A stretch of DNA of 64,000 nt, from the NCBI RefSeq assembly GCF_030686865.1, contig NZ_JAQYUS010000001.1, forward strand, positions 744,001-808,000, in the 5' to 3' direction. The notes beneath the pieces were generated by a model that was not told the DNA's origin, did no database searches, and saw only the letters and a list, made by a program, of their open reading frames with translations. Source of the DNA: Kaistella sp. SH40-3 (GTDB lineage: Bacteria; Bacteroidota; Bacteroidia; Flavobacteriales; Weeksellaceae). The first letter of the stretch is position 1, and every line of letters begins with the position of its first letter. Position numbers and translations under genes: made by a program. Of this stretch, positions 53,779 through 62,531 are shown one piece after another.

Positions 53779-54174
53779 TGGAGTTGGAGGGATTCGAACC
53801 CTCGTCCAAACAAGCAATACATAAGATTTCTACATGCTTATTCTGCGATTAATTTTCGACTATAAACAGAGCACAGACACCCAATTTACAACTTAACTTC
53901 TTTGGTTTTCGATCCCGAACCGAAGTCTTTCGGGACTTATTTCTGCATTGCTATGCCTCAGAATCAAACGCCGCAGAACGGAGCATTTGCGAGACATCTT
54001 GCCTCCTTACTATCTTCGGGAGAACGCTTGAATCCTACTTTATTCAGATTAAGCTGCAAGAGCGAACTCTTGGTTGCCAGTTAAAAGTTTGCAGCAAGGG
54101 ATTAAAGAGATCGCGCTACGGTTCTCTGCATGCTTACTTACCCATCGATCTTGCTGTCGAAACCAGTCAACCCC
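53779..54174 (-). ncRNA. ssrA: Transfer-messenger RNA
   Basis: tmRNA rescues stalled ribosomes and tags the product for degradation. The 5' end GGGGTTGACTGG (54174) pairs with CAACTCC near the 3' end (the acceptor stem). The T-arm GGGTTCGAATCCC lies upstream of that, and the discriminator A is at 53779. CCA is not encoded (the genome continues CGA). The tag ORF reads GGC AAC CAA GAG TTC GCT CTT GCA GCT TAA (54078-54049), giving GNQEFALAA. The length is about 396 bases. The ends were inferred by folding, not mapped. Confidence 0.95.
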
Positions 54175-54192
54175 AATGTTTTTGTAAGACTG

Positions 54193-54200
54193 CAAAGATA
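54193..54200 (-). promoter_or_regulatory. Putative -7 element of ssrA
   Basis: TATCTTTG on the minus strand fits TAnnTTTG and lies 18 bases upstream of the mature 5' end. I see no well-spaced TTTG -33 box. Confidence 0.5.
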
Positions 54201-54264
54201 AGCAAAAATAGTGCTATAATTAAAATCATTTTCTAATTCTATACTCAACCTGGTCAATGTTTCT

Positions 54265-54355
54265 ACTCGCGCCTTTCGCAAAGTGAAACGTTTTTACATC
54301 CGTAATTTTAGCATCGAACCTCTTATGAATATTTGTGTCTTTGCGATTAAAAAAC
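54265..54355. repeat. Short intergenic repeat
   Basis: The stretch with CGCCTTTCGCAAAGTGAAACG and, 40 bases on, GTGTCTTTGCGATTAAAA is like the fragment at 45908-45945 and like common flavobacterial intergenic repeats. Nothing else in 54201-54515 looks like a gene. Confidence 0.4.
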
Positions 54356-54515
54356 AGCATAGTCAATATTATTAGGTAGAAATTTTAACAAAAAACAAAT
54401 CTCGATTTTCTAAAAAAATCATAAAACCCGTTAAAGCAGGTTAAAGTTCCTCTTCCTAAAAATCTAAAACACCAAAGCGGTTAAATATCGAATTATATTT
54501 ACTGAAATAACCTGA

Positions 54516-55337
54516 ATGAAAACAAAACTATTATTTGCCCTTTTTCTTTTTTCAGTTTCATTTCTGTTTTCACAGAAAAAATACATTATCGGGAATGTGA
54601 AAAACGAAGTTCAGAACAATATTTCTCAAACTTATATTTATAATTCTCGTACTGAAGAAATTGTAATAACCGATACTTCAGGAGACTTTATTATTTCTGC
54701 GATCCCATCAGATGAACTGCGTATTGTAAAAACGGGTTTCGAAAGGTTGACCTTAAAAATCAAAGAGGAAAATTTCACCCAACCCTTAAATCTAATTCTT
54801 AGTAAATTACCTTTCGAAATAGAAGAAATAACCATCGCTTTTAATCCAACCGGAGATTTAAAAAAAGACCTTGACTATTTCAAAACCTCAGAGAGGAAGC
54901 TGAAACTAAATAACGAAATGAGCCAATATATGCGTGGCCCTTTAAATGAAGTGATTCCTCAAAATACAATTCCGTCGATGTTTGCACAGAGAAAACCAGG
55001 AGACGGACAAATCTCTCTTCTGAGTGTTGGTAGTGGTGGAAATGGCGGAGTTTTAGGATTTCTGGCGGGCGCAATTGCTGGTAAGAAGAATAATCCTACG
55101 CCTCTAAATTATGCTGAGGTCGAAGATTTTTATCGTCGTGTAAAAGACGTCATAGATCTCGATTATTTCAAAAATTATGGTTTGTCAGAATATGATTTTG
55201 ATATTTTTCTGGCGTATGTCGATCAGGTAAATTCACTTTCAAAGAAGTATCATAAAAACTTTAATAGAGCAGTCATTGAATCTGAACTCAAAATTGCTTT
55301 GGTTGATTATCTTAAAACTCACAAAGTCGGCTCTTAA
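54516..55337 (+). CDS. Exported carboxypeptidase-regulatory-like domain protein A
   Basis: This 273-residue protein has a signal peptide (LFALFLFSVSFLFSQ). An N-terminal CarboxypepD_reg-like beta-sandwich follows (IGNVKNEVQNNISQTYIYNSRTEE, TDTSGDFIISAIPSDELRI). The C-terminal half is helical with a Gly-rich hydrophobic stretch (GGVLGFLAGAIAGKKN). It is paralogous to the next protein in its N-terminal domain. The stop of this gene and the start of the next share one base (TAATG), so translation is coupled. Function unknown; such domains often sit on surface or periplasmic proteins in Bacteroidota. Confidence 0.78.
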   Translation: MKTKLLFALFLFSVSFLFSQKKYIIGNVKNEVQNNISQTYIYNSRTEEIVITDTSGDFIISAIPSDELRIVKTGFERLTLKIKEENFTQPLNLILSKLPFEIEEITIAFNPTGDLKKDLDYFKTSERKLKLNNEMSQYMRGPLNEVIPQNTIPSMFAQRKPGDGQISLLSVGSGGNGGVLGFLAGAIAGKKNNPTPLNYAEVEDFYRRVKDVIDLDYFKNYGLSEYDFDIFLAYVDQVNSLSKKYHKNFNRAVIESELKIALVDYLKTHKVGS

Positions 55338-56098
55338 TGGTTCGAATACTTTTATTACTCGTCCTCTCTTTTTATACCTCGTTATTTTCTCAGAAAGTTT
55401 CTGGAACAGTAACCGATGAAGATCAAAATCCAATTCCTGCAGTTTTGGTTTTTAATATGAAAACCGAAGAAAAATCCTACACGAACCTCAATGGGGAATT
55501 TTCTATTGATGCAAATGCAAAAGATGAATTGCGTTTCGTCCGCCAAGGTTTTGAAAGAAGTTCTAAATTGTTGACTTCCCAAGAAGTTTATACTCCTTTT
55601 TCAATCACTATTTTTCGCACTGTCCAAGAAATTGAAGAAGTAAAAGTCCCTGCCGTTCGATTAACTGGCGACTTAAATAAAGATTCCAGAAATTTAGCAA
55701 AGTTCGATAAGGTAGCAAATCTTCAAAGAGAGGTTGGTGTTCCGGAACCACCAGAAAAGCCAAGAGAAACGCCATCTGATTTTAAAAATGATGTTTTGGT
55801 AGCATTGTTAGGTTTAAGTCTTAAACCTCAAGCCATTTATAATTTAATCAGTGGTGATGCAAGAAGAAAGAAAGCGCAATATCGCTATGATGATCTTCAA
55901 GATAATATCCTTTGGATAAAAGGTAAAGTTGGTGAAGAGTATTTTATTAAAATGGAAATTCCTAAAGAGAAAATTTCTGAATTTCTCCAGTTTTCACTGG
56001 GAATAAAACCCGAGATTAATAAATATATTAAAAGTCAAAATCGCTCGAAAGTACTTTTTATTTTAGAAGATACGCTTCCGGAATATCTCAATCGTTAA
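55337..56098 (+). CDS. Exported carboxypeptidase-regulatory-like domain protein B
   Basis: This 253-residue protein has a signal peptide (MVRILLLLVLSFYTSLFSQ). A beta-sandwich domain follows (SGTVTDEDQNPIPAVLVFNMKTEE, NLNGEFSIDANAKDELRFVRQGFE), the same layout as protein A. The C-terminus (EVGVPEPPEKPRETP, then a helical end) differs. It may act with protein A since the two are co-translated; no partner enzyme is visible. Confidence 0.78.
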   Translation: MVRILLLLVLSFYTSLFSQKVSGTVTDEDQNPIPAVLVFNMKTEEKSYTNLNGEFSIDANAKDELRFVRQGFERSSKLLTSQEVYTPFSITIFRTVQEIEEVKVPAVRLTGDLNKDSRNLAKFDKVANLQREVGVPEPPEKPRETPSDFKNDVLVALLGLSLKPQAIYNLISGDARRKKAQYRYDDLQDNILWIKGKVGEEYFIKMEIPKEKISEFLQFSLGIKPEINKYIKSQNRSKVLFILEDTLPEYLNR

Positions 56099-56260
56099 AA
56101 TAGTTCTACAGTTTCTAAATCTGTATCTGTTTTTGATTGTTTTGAGATCCTTTTTTCAAGCATTTTACTTTGATCTCTTTTGTGGTTCAAGAAAATAATT
56201 TATTACTATCTTTAATCCTGATAAATAATTTAGCCTAAAACAAATAAAAAATACAAACAA

Positions 56261-56992
56261 ATGAACAAAAATATAATCGCTATCGCCATTGCTTCCGCCG
56301 GTTTTATTATTGGACTTGCCTTTTTAGGAAGCGCCATTAAAAATAGAAATAAATCCGAAAATACAATTTCAGTGACTGGTTTGGGATCTAATAAATTTAC
56401 CTCAGATTTAATTGCCTGGAGTGGAAATTTCTCGCGGAATAGTTTTGAACTTAAAACTGCGTATGACGAATTGGCGAACGATAAAAAAGTAATTGAGAAT
56501 TATTTAGTTTCAAAAGGAATTCCGAAAGATCAAATGGTTTTTTCGGCCGTAGATATTCAGAAACAATTCAATTACGGAACCGATGAGAACGGACGAAGCA
56601 CTCAGACTTTTGCTGGTTATCAACTTTCTCAAACGGTTTCTATCGACAGCAAAGAGGTCGCAAAAGTTGAAAATCTTTCCCGAAATATTACAGAAATTAT
56701 TAATCTCGGAATTGAATTTACCTCTTCACCACCAAATTATTTCTACACCAAACTCGCCGACGTGAAACATCAAATGATTGCTGATGCAACAAAAGATGCC
56801 AAACAACGCGCTGAGAAAATCGCTGAAAATGCGGGTGCGAAACTCGGCAACTTAAAAAAAGCAACCATGGGAGTTACTCAAATTACCGCTCCCAATTCTA
56901 CGGAAGAATATTCCTACGGCGGAACGTTTAATACTTCTTCCAAAGACAAAGAAGCGAGTATTACGATTAAGTTGGAGTATGAGGTGAATTAA
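56261..56992 (+). CDS. SIMPL-domain (DUF541) protein
   Basis: This 243-residue protein has one N-terminal membrane helix (residues 5-25), which may be an uncleaved anchor. The SIMPL domain follows: TISVTGLGSNKFTSDLIAWSGNFSR, LSQTVSIDSKEVAKVENL, then the family's QRAEKIAENAGAKLGNLKKATMG. The domain likely faces the periplasm. Its molecular role is not settled; relatives affect envelope stress and signalling in other bacteria. The gene stands alone. Confidence 0.88.
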   Translation: MNKNIIAIAIASAGFIIGLAFLGSAIKNRNKSENTISVTGLGSNKFTSDLIAWSGNFSRNSFELKTAYDELANDKKVIENYLVSKGIPKDQMVFSAVDIQKQFNYGTDENGRSTQTFAGYQLSQTVSIDSKEVAKVENLSRNITEIINLGIEFTSSPPNYFYTKLADVKHQMIADATKDAKQRAEKIAENAGAKLGNLKKATMGVTQITAPNSTEEYSYGGTFNTSSKDKEASITIKLEYEVN

Positions 56993-57024
56993 AAAGTTAC
57001 TTCCTTAAATCTCCATCGAAGTTT

Positions 57025-57537
57025 TTAAAATTGATAAACTTTAGAGTGTAATTCCATCTCAATCTCTTTCACATCATCAACCGCAAAATTGCTGAGAATA
57101 AATAAATTCATCGAACTTTTCCCGGGACCATAACTTGGTTGAATATAATCTTCGGAAATAATCGAGAAGCCATTTCTTAAATAGAAATTAATTCTTCGTT
57201 CTGCCATTTCATCTAAATGACTCGGTTCGGATTCTAAAACGAGGTTTCCAAATTTGTCTTTTACTTCTGCTAAAATCTTTGAACCTAATTTTAAGTTCCG
57301 AAATTCTTCAAAAACTTCAAAATGTTCCAGATAATAACAGTGTTTTAATTTCCAAAGAATGACGTAGCCAACGTGGGTTTCATCATTTTTCACAGCGAAA
57401 ATAAAACTGTCAGGATTTTCGAGTAAGGCTAAAAATTGAACTTCATCGCGTCGTTCATCTTCCGGAAAGGTTGTTTCGTAAGCAGCATAAATTCTGGAAA
57501 GTTTTTTGCGCGTTTGTAATTCTTCAAACCAAATCAT
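57025..57537 (-). CDS. GNAT-family N-acetyltransferase
   Basis: This 170-residue protein has GNAT elements: an N-terminal helix pair (IYAAYETTFPEDERRDEVQF), a central HVGYVILWKLKHCYYLEHFEV strand and FEEFRNLKLGSKILAEVKDKFG, where the R/Q-x-x-G-like acetyl-CoA loop lies (RNLKLGSK). It transfers an acetyl group from acetyl-CoA; the acceptor is unknown. It ends 32 bases past the convergent SIMPL gene. Confidence 0.8.
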   Translation of the reverse strand: MIWFEELQTRKKLSRIYAAYETTFPEDERRDEVQFLALLENPDSFIFAVKNDETHVGYVILWKLKHCYYLEHFEVFEEFRNLKLGSKILAEVKDKFGNLVLESEPSHLDEMAERRINFYLRNGFSIISEDYIQPSYGPGKSSMNLFILSNFAVDDVKEIEMELHSKVYQF

Positions 57538-57635
57538 AGTAATTCTTTATATTTTTTAATCCAATCGTAATGGAGGAATGCTGATATATTGTGAAACAAT
57601 TTGCCGATTAAACGGGGGAGATTACATCATCAATA

Positions 57636-57857
57636 TTATAAGTCAAAAACGCTGGGTCGTCTCGTGATAAACATGTCTTTAATCCACAGCGTAAAAGCCA
57701 ATCCTAAATAAATAAGAAAGAAAACCCCCGCCGTCGCAAAAGTAGAGTAAATGAAAAACACCCGCAGTTTAGAAACCGGAATACCCAATTTGGCACCCAT
57801 TCTTGTGAGCACTCCAAACCATTGTTTTTCCATTTTATGTCTTAGGTTATCCAGCAT
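57636..57857 (-). CDS. PspC-like membrane protein
   Basis: This 73-residue protein fits the PspC domain: a basic start (RHKMEKQWFGVLTRMGAKLGIPVSKLRVFFIY) then a hydrophobic segment FATAGVFFLIYLGLAFTLWI. PspC domains occur in phage-shock and envelope-stress systems and are short membrane anchors. The domain fills the whole protein, so this is a minimal member. No phage-shock partner (PspA/B) lies near. Confidence 0.75.
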   Translation of the reverse strand: MLDNLRHKMEKQWFGVLTRMGAKLGIPVSKLRVFFIYSTFATAGVFFLIYLGLAFTLWIKDMFITRRPSVFDL

Positions 57858-58043
57858 TTCTAGAACGTTTATTATAAATTCAAAGGTACGAAACTTCCTT
57901 TTAAAAAATGCAAGTTGATTATTTATAAGTGAACCATTGCATTCGTAGTTGACTTTCAGGATTTATTTTACGGAATAATTTTGGCTTTTAATAATAGATT
58001 AAAAACCTGGCTGAAAACTTTCACAAAATAAAACATATTTAAA

Positions 58044-58571
58044 ATGAAAAAATTACTTGCAATCCTTCCATTATTATTAATGTCTTGCACCCAAAAAGAA
58101 GTGGTATCCGAAAATACATTAAAGAATGATTCAGCCATTGTTTCAGATGGAACCGTTATTAATAAAATAGACTCTGCTGCGAACGGAAATGTTTCAATTG
58201 ATGAAGACAACGCGTTAAAAAAATCTTTTAAAAAAGACAGAGTTGTAGAAGCAAACAGTATCATTGAAACAATTGATTCGGACATGATTCCCATCACAAT
58301 AGCTGATGAATTTACCAACTCCGACCAGCAAATGGTTGTAAAAATTAAAAACTTTAATAGAAATAACATCGTCGGAAAAATCACTTCAGAAAATCCGAAA
58401 ATGAATATCCGTTTCAATCAAATTAAATTGGCGAACGGTGATTACGACGGACCTTTCGGACGAGATATCAAGTACGATATTAATCAAAACGGCGAAATAT
58501 GGCTCCTCATCGGTAAAAGCAATATGGCTTCGAGTGACGTAATAGGAAAATTTACTGTAACCTTAGAATAA
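58044..58571 (+). CDS. Hypothetical lipoprotein
   Basis: This 175-residue protein has a lipobox LLMSC (Cys15). The next part is Asp/Lys/Asn-rich (disordered), then a C-terminal beta-domain from about residue 95 with NRNNIVGKITSENPKMNIRFNQIK, FGRDIKYDINQNGEIWLLIGKSNMASS, compatible with a small beta-sandwich. I cannot name a family. It probably sits at the outer membrane. Confidence 0.7.
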   Translation: MKKLLAILPLLLMSCTQKEVVSENTLKNDSAIVSDGTVINKIDSAANGNVSIDEDNALKKSFKKDRVVEANSIIETIDSDMIPITIADEFTNSDQQMVVKIKNFNRNNIVGKITSENPKMNIRFNQIKLANGDYDGPFGRDIKYDINQNGEIWLLIGKSNMASSDVIGKFTVTLE

Positions 58572-58683
58572 CAGTAAGATCATTTTTAAGAAAATATTTT
58601 CTATTTGAAAAAAGTTAGGATGAGGTAAAAAAACAATTGGTACAATTTCTGAATAGAAACAATTAATATAAATTACTATTATT

Positions 58684-59190
58684 ATGAAAAATATGTTTTT
58701 ATCCGCAATCGTTGCTACGGCGACTCTTGCAAGTTGTTCCACGGTTTCTTCGATTTTACAAAATACTTTTCCTTATAACGCTACGGTTTTGGTAACTTCA
58801 GGGTCGCCTGCGAATACCATTTTATCCAATGTTTCTGCCGCTCAAAGTATTAATCAACTCACAGGTTCTGGGGCAAATGTTAAAGATATTCGCGTTTCAA
58901 ATGCCACGATTTCTGTGAATTCAAATACCAGTGTTGGACTTTTCAAATCAGTAAAAGTCTATCTTTCGAATAACGGCAGCAATGAAGTTTTGGTCGCTTC
59001 CAGAGAAGATATTCCAGACAATGTTGGGAATTCACTCGCTTTAGATATCAACTCCAACCAGGTTTTAGACAAGATGATGAAAGCGGGTAGCGTACAGCAA
59101 AGATTGGTTTACTTGCTGAAACAATCTCCAACTTCCGATATATCTGTGAAAACTTCAATCGGATTTAGCAGCCTTCCAATTACGAATTAA
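58684..59190 (+). CDS. Hypothetical lipoprotein
   Basis: This 168-residue protein has a lipoprotein signal with LASCS (Cys18). The body repeats short Ser/Asn-rich strands (SNATISVNSNTSVGLFKSVKVYLSNN) and ends TSIGFSSLPITN; the composition suggests a beta-barrel-like or beta-sandwich fold. It follows another lipoprotein by 112 bases, with an A-rich ribosome-binding stretch before the start. Function unknown. Confidence 0.7.
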   Translation: MKNMFLSAIVATATLASCSTVSSILQNTFPYNATVLVTSGSPANTILSNVSAAQSINQLTGSGANVKDIRVSNATISVNSNTSVGLFKSVKVYLSNNGSNEVLVASREDIPDNVGNSLALDINSNQVLDKMMKAGSVQQRLVYLLKQSPTSDISVKTSIGFSSLPITN

Positions 59191-59338
59191 TTTATTTTTT
59201 TAGAAGCAACAAAATTTTCGCTTCTTAGCAATTTCAGTCCGGCTGTCCGTTGCAATCTTTTTTAACTCGTTTTACAACGAGCCAAAAAAAGGATTTCCAC
59301 TTCCATCCGGGCTAGAATAACATTCATATATACTTTTG

Positions 59339-59373
59339 AAAATAACCAGCATTTATTGTTGGTTATTTTTTTT
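59339..59373 (+). terminator. Terminator-like hairpin
   Basis: AATAACCAGC (59341-59350) pairs with GTTGGTTATT (59358-59367) including one G-T pair, followed by a T run. It lies about 150 bases after the lipoprotein gene at 58684-59190. Confidence 0.65.
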
Positions 59374-59374
59374 G

Positions 59375-59450
59375 AACACAGATTTCCACGGATTTTTTCA
59401 CAGAACATTAAGAAAGCATTCATCTGTGCAAATCTGTGCAATCCGTGCGC
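59375..59450. repeat. Dispersed intergenic repeat of the 'CACAGATT...ATCTGTG' type
   Basis: The stretch reads CACAGATTTCCACGGATT, a gap, then CATCTGTGCAAATCTGTGC and AATCCGTGCG, a form with internal inverted similarity (CACAGATTT/AAATCTGTG; CACGGATT/AATCCGTG). Copies of this pattern are frequent between genes of Bacteroidota (general knowledge). It lies between the terminator and the AAA+ gene. The window holds only one clear copy. Confidence 0.65.
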
Positions 59451-59524
59451 ATAATATTTATGATTTCCCACCGCAACCCGATCTCAAAATTCTTCGCTAA
59501 ATTTGTACTTAGAAATTTCTACTC

Positions 59525-60250
59525 ATGAATGTATTCGACCTTATTATCAATGACAAAGAAGTAGTTTCTTTAGAAGATGTTTTTCTGAATAAATACAATC
59601 TCCAAAATATTCAGCAACTCATCAAAGAATACAGATATGTTGAAGAATTAACTAAATACGGGTTGCCAGTCAATAATAAAATTCTCTTGCAGGGAAATTC
59701 CGGTTGCGGAAAAACGACGACTGCGAAAGCGATCGCAAATGCACTTGGGAAACCTATTTTAATTCTAAACTTAAGCAATATCGTTTGTTCCAGAATTGGT
59801 GAAACTTCCCAAAACATTAAACAAGTTTTCGATAAAGCAGCCCGTGAAAAAGCCGTTCTTTTCCTCGATGAATTCGACCAGATCGGAAAAGAAAGAGGAA
59901 GTGATGACAAAGATGTTGGCGAAATGCGAAGATTGGTCAACACGATTATTCAACTCATCGATTATTATCCTGCAAACGCTTTACTGATCGCAGCAACCAA
60001 TCATGCAGAAATTATCGACCTTGCTTTATTGCGGCGTTTTCAATTGCGCATCAATTTCGAAATGCCCAATGCAGAAGTTTTAGATACTTATTACGATAAA
60101 ATTTTAAAACCATTTCCGACAGATATGCAGAATTTCGAACGAAATTATAACATCTCTTTTGCCGAAGCCAAAGATTATGCATTTACCAAAATCAAATCTG
60201 CACTCATCGGGAAATTAGAACGAGAAGAGAAAAATCTCAAATCAAGTTAG
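59525..60250 (+). CDS. Orphan AAA+ ATPase
   Basis: This 241-residue single-domain AAA+ protein has Walker A GNSGCGKTT (57-65), Walker B VLFLDE (111-116), sensor 1 in IAATNHAEIID (Asn near 156) and LLRRFQLRINF, the arginine-finger-like region. A short N-terminal helix-rich part (LQNIQQLIKEYRYVEEL) replaces the substrate-binding domain of FtsH or MoxR proteins. Relatives are often paired with a peptidase or another effector, but no such partner follows: a terminator and dsbD come next. Function unknown. Confidence 0.85.
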   Translation: MNVFDLIINDKEVVSLEDVFLNKYNLQNIQQLIKEYRYVEELTKYGLPVNNKILLQGNSGCGKTTTAKAIANALGKPILILNLSNIVCSRIGETSQNIKQVFDKAAREKAVLFLDEFDQIGKERGSDDKDVGEMRRLVNTIIQLIDYYPANALLIAATNHAEIIDLALLRRFQLRINFEMPNAEVLDTYYDKILKPFPTDMQNFERNYNISFAEAKDYAFTKIKSALIGKLEREEKNLKSS

Positions 60251-60335
60251 AAAAAATTCAATCATGAGATTTACCAGAGGTTTATTTCATGTAACGCTAT
60301 AATAAAATCTTTCTAACCTTAATGGTTTAATAAAA

Positions 60336-60368
60336 AAATAACCGACAATCACTGCCGGTTATTTTTTT
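60336..60368. terminator. Bidirectional terminator between the AAA+ gene and dsbD
   Basis: AAATAACCG (60336-60344) pairs with CGGTTATTT (60356-60364). T runs follow on both strands, so it can end the AAA+ gene (plus) and dsbD (minus). Confidence 0.85.
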
Positions 60369-60420
60369 ATCAAAATTCAAAAGTCTATAATCTTTTTTCT
60401 ATTATCTATTAGTCTGAAAT

Positions 60421-62490
60421 TTATTTTCCTTTCTTGAAAAACGCAATTCCACAATCCAAGAACGCTTTGAAATCCTCTTTCGGCATATAACCGGAAACGG
60501 GAGTATTAATTACTTTTCCATCTGGGGAAATCAAAACATAATGCGGTTGCGAATTATTATTAAAGTTAATTTGTTGGAATAAACTCCATTTGTCACCAAT
60601 CGTTTTAATTTTTTTCTTCTGGCCGTTCCCCATATCAATGGAGGTTTGCTCGTTTTCAGGCAACGCTTCTTTGTCATCAACATATAAAGACACAAGAATA
60701 ACTTCGTTCTGAAGCGTTGGCAAAATATCGGGTTCGCTCCAAACGAATTCTTCCATTTTACGACAGTTTTCACAACCGTAACCGGTGAAGTCAACCAATA
60801 TTGGTTTGTTTTCTTTCTTCGCAATTTCAAGTGCTTTGAAATAATCATGTTCGGGATGCATTCCAAGAATTCCATCACCTTCTTTATGCAAATAGCTCAC
60901 ATTAATCGGAGGAAGAATTCCACTCAAATGTTGAAGTCTCGGTCTTTCTGCTGGGAATAAACCTTGAATTAAATAAATTACAAAACCAATTCCTAAAACA
61001 CCAATAATTTTTCTGGTTATTGAAATTTTAGCATTCTTATCATCGTGTGGAAATCTGATTTTTCCGAATAAATAAAGGACTAATCCAATAGAAATAAGAA
61101 TCCAGATTACAATAAATAATTCTCTTTTTAGGAAGAATGTTTTTGAAACTAAATCTGCTTTTGATAAGAATTTTAAAGCCAAACCTAATTCAACAAATCC
61201 TAAGACCACTTTCACGGTATTCATCCAACCACCTGATTTTGGTAGACTTTGCAATGCTTGAGGAAAAAAAGCCAGTAATCCGAAAACGATTGCCCAAGAG
61301 AATCCAAATCCAGCCAAAGCATAAGTCAATAACATTGGAACGTTTGAAGAACCTGTAACTGCACTTCCTAATAAACTTCCCAGGATTGGTCCGGTACAGG
61401 AGAATGAAACAATGACCAATGTTAAAGCCATAAAGAAAATTCCGATAATTCCACCGGCATCTTCTGCTTTTGAAGATTTGTTGGCGATTGAACTCGGCAA
61501 AGTAATATCGTAGTATCCGAAGAAACTTCCAGCGAAAAATATAAAAATGATAAAGAACGTAACATTCAACCAAACTGATGTTGAAATTTGATTGAAAATG
61601 TTTCCTGCAATTCCATCAATAATATGAAAAGGAACACTTAGTAATACGAAGATGAGTAAAATAAAGAAGCCATAAATAAAAGCGTCTCTTTTTCCTTTTG
61701 CTTTGTCTTTTGCTCCTTTGGTAAAAAAGGAAACCGTTAACGGAATCATCGGGAAAACGCATGGCGTGAGCAAAGCGATTAAGCCACCGAAAAATCCTAG
61801 TAATAAATACGTCCAGAAATTTTCGTTATTGCTTTGTTTTGCAATACCGCAATCGGTTTGTGGATTTTCAAAATCGATGCTCGCTACTTTCAAACCGTCT
61901 TGTGTTGCAATTGGAGCAACAGTCGTAGTTTCTTCAGTTGGAGGAGTTGCGACGCTATCTGGTTTTGTGCCTGTAACTGTTTCGGCAATCAGTTCTTCAG
62001 AAGACGTTGGAGCATCTGCCGCAACTGCAGTTGGCGTCACTTTTTGTTCAAATTCTAAAGTATTTGGCGCCAAGCAAACTCGGTCATCACAAGTTTGATA
62101 TGTGATTTCTGCAGTTACATTTGCTGGTTTTGCGTTATTTTTAAGTTTAAATTTTTGTTTAAATAAAACGGAATTGGAATAATAAACAATCTGTGCACCG
62201 AAGGCTTCTGAAAACTCGTCATGTTTTTTACCAACTTCCTGTACTTTACCAATGAGGGTGATTCCATCTTTTGAGGATAGTTTCATTTCAGTCGGGATTC
62301 CTGAATCTTGTGGTAAGTCTTGGGAATAAATGTGCCAGTTTTTATCGATTGTTGCGGTTAAAACTGCTTCGTATTCGTTGTTTGCTAACGAGTTAATTTG
62401 ATATTTGAATTTTACAGGATCTTTGATTTGTGCGGTAACTCCTTGAAAAAGGAAAAGAACAATGAGGATCAACCAATTTTTAAATTTCAT
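60421..62490 (-). CDS. dsbD: Thiol:disulfide interchange protein DsbD
   Basis: DsbD carries electrons from cytoplasmic thioredoxin across the inner membrane to periplasmic disulfide partners. The 689-residue protein has a signal peptide (cleavage after VTAQ), an N-terminal immunoglobulin-like domain (NWHIYSQDLPQDSGIP, then CDDRVCLAP), eight or so membrane helices with the Cys pair in FSCTGP and near LLTPCVFPMIPLT, and a C-terminal thioredoxin domain with the CENC motif near residue 572. The Ala/Thr/Pro-rich linker at about 155-200 is a spacer. It is separated from tilS by 41 bases on the same strand. Confidence 0.95.
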   Translation of the reverse strand: MKFKNWLILIVLFLFQGVTAQIKDPVKFKYQINSLANNEYEAVLTATIDKNWHIYSQDLPQDSGIPTEMKLSSKDGITLIGKVQEVGKKHDEFSEAFGAQIVYYSNSVLFKQKFKLKNNAKPANVTAEITYQTCDDRVCLAPNTLEFEQKVTPTAVAADAPTSSEELIAETVTGTKPDSVATPPTEETTTVAPIATQDGLKVASIDFENPQTDCGIAKQSNNENFWTYLLLGFFGGLIALLTPCVFPMIPLTVSFFTKGAKDKAKGKRDAFIYGFFILLIFVLLSVPFHIIDGIAGNIFNQISTSVWLNVTFFIIFIFFAGSFFGYYDITLPSSIANKSSKAEDAGGIIGIFFMALTLVIVSFSCTGPILGSLLGSAVTGSSNVPMLLTYALAGFGFSWAIVFGLLAFFPQALQSLPKSGGWMNTVKVVLGFVELGLALKFLSKADLVSKTFFLKRELFIVIWILISIGLVLYLFGKIRFPHDDKNAKISITRKIIGVLGIGFVIYLIQGLFPAERPRLQHLSGILPPINVSYLHKEGDGILGMHPEHDYFKALEIAKKENKPILVDFTGYGCENCRKMEEFVWSEPDILPTLQNEVILVSLYVDDKEALPENEQTSIDMGNGQKKKIKTIGDKWSLFQQINFNNNSQPHYVLISPDGKVINTPVSGYMPKEDFKAFLDCGIAFFKKGK

Positions 62491-62531
62491 GTTATATTTA
62501 CTTTTTTGCGAACCATTAACCTTAGTGAACG

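Noticed and set aside
53902-54084. 60-residue ORF on the plus strand
   Set aside because: It lies fully within the tmRNA gene on the opposite strand.
57968-58417. 149-residue minus-strand ORF opposite a lipoprotein gene
   Set aside because: It is antisense to the better-supported lipoprotein with a clear lipobox; its hydrophobic composition is a by-product of the antisense frame.
59262-59471. 69-residue minus-strand ORF
   Set aside because: It covers a terminator hairpin and the dispersed repeat, with no protein-like features.
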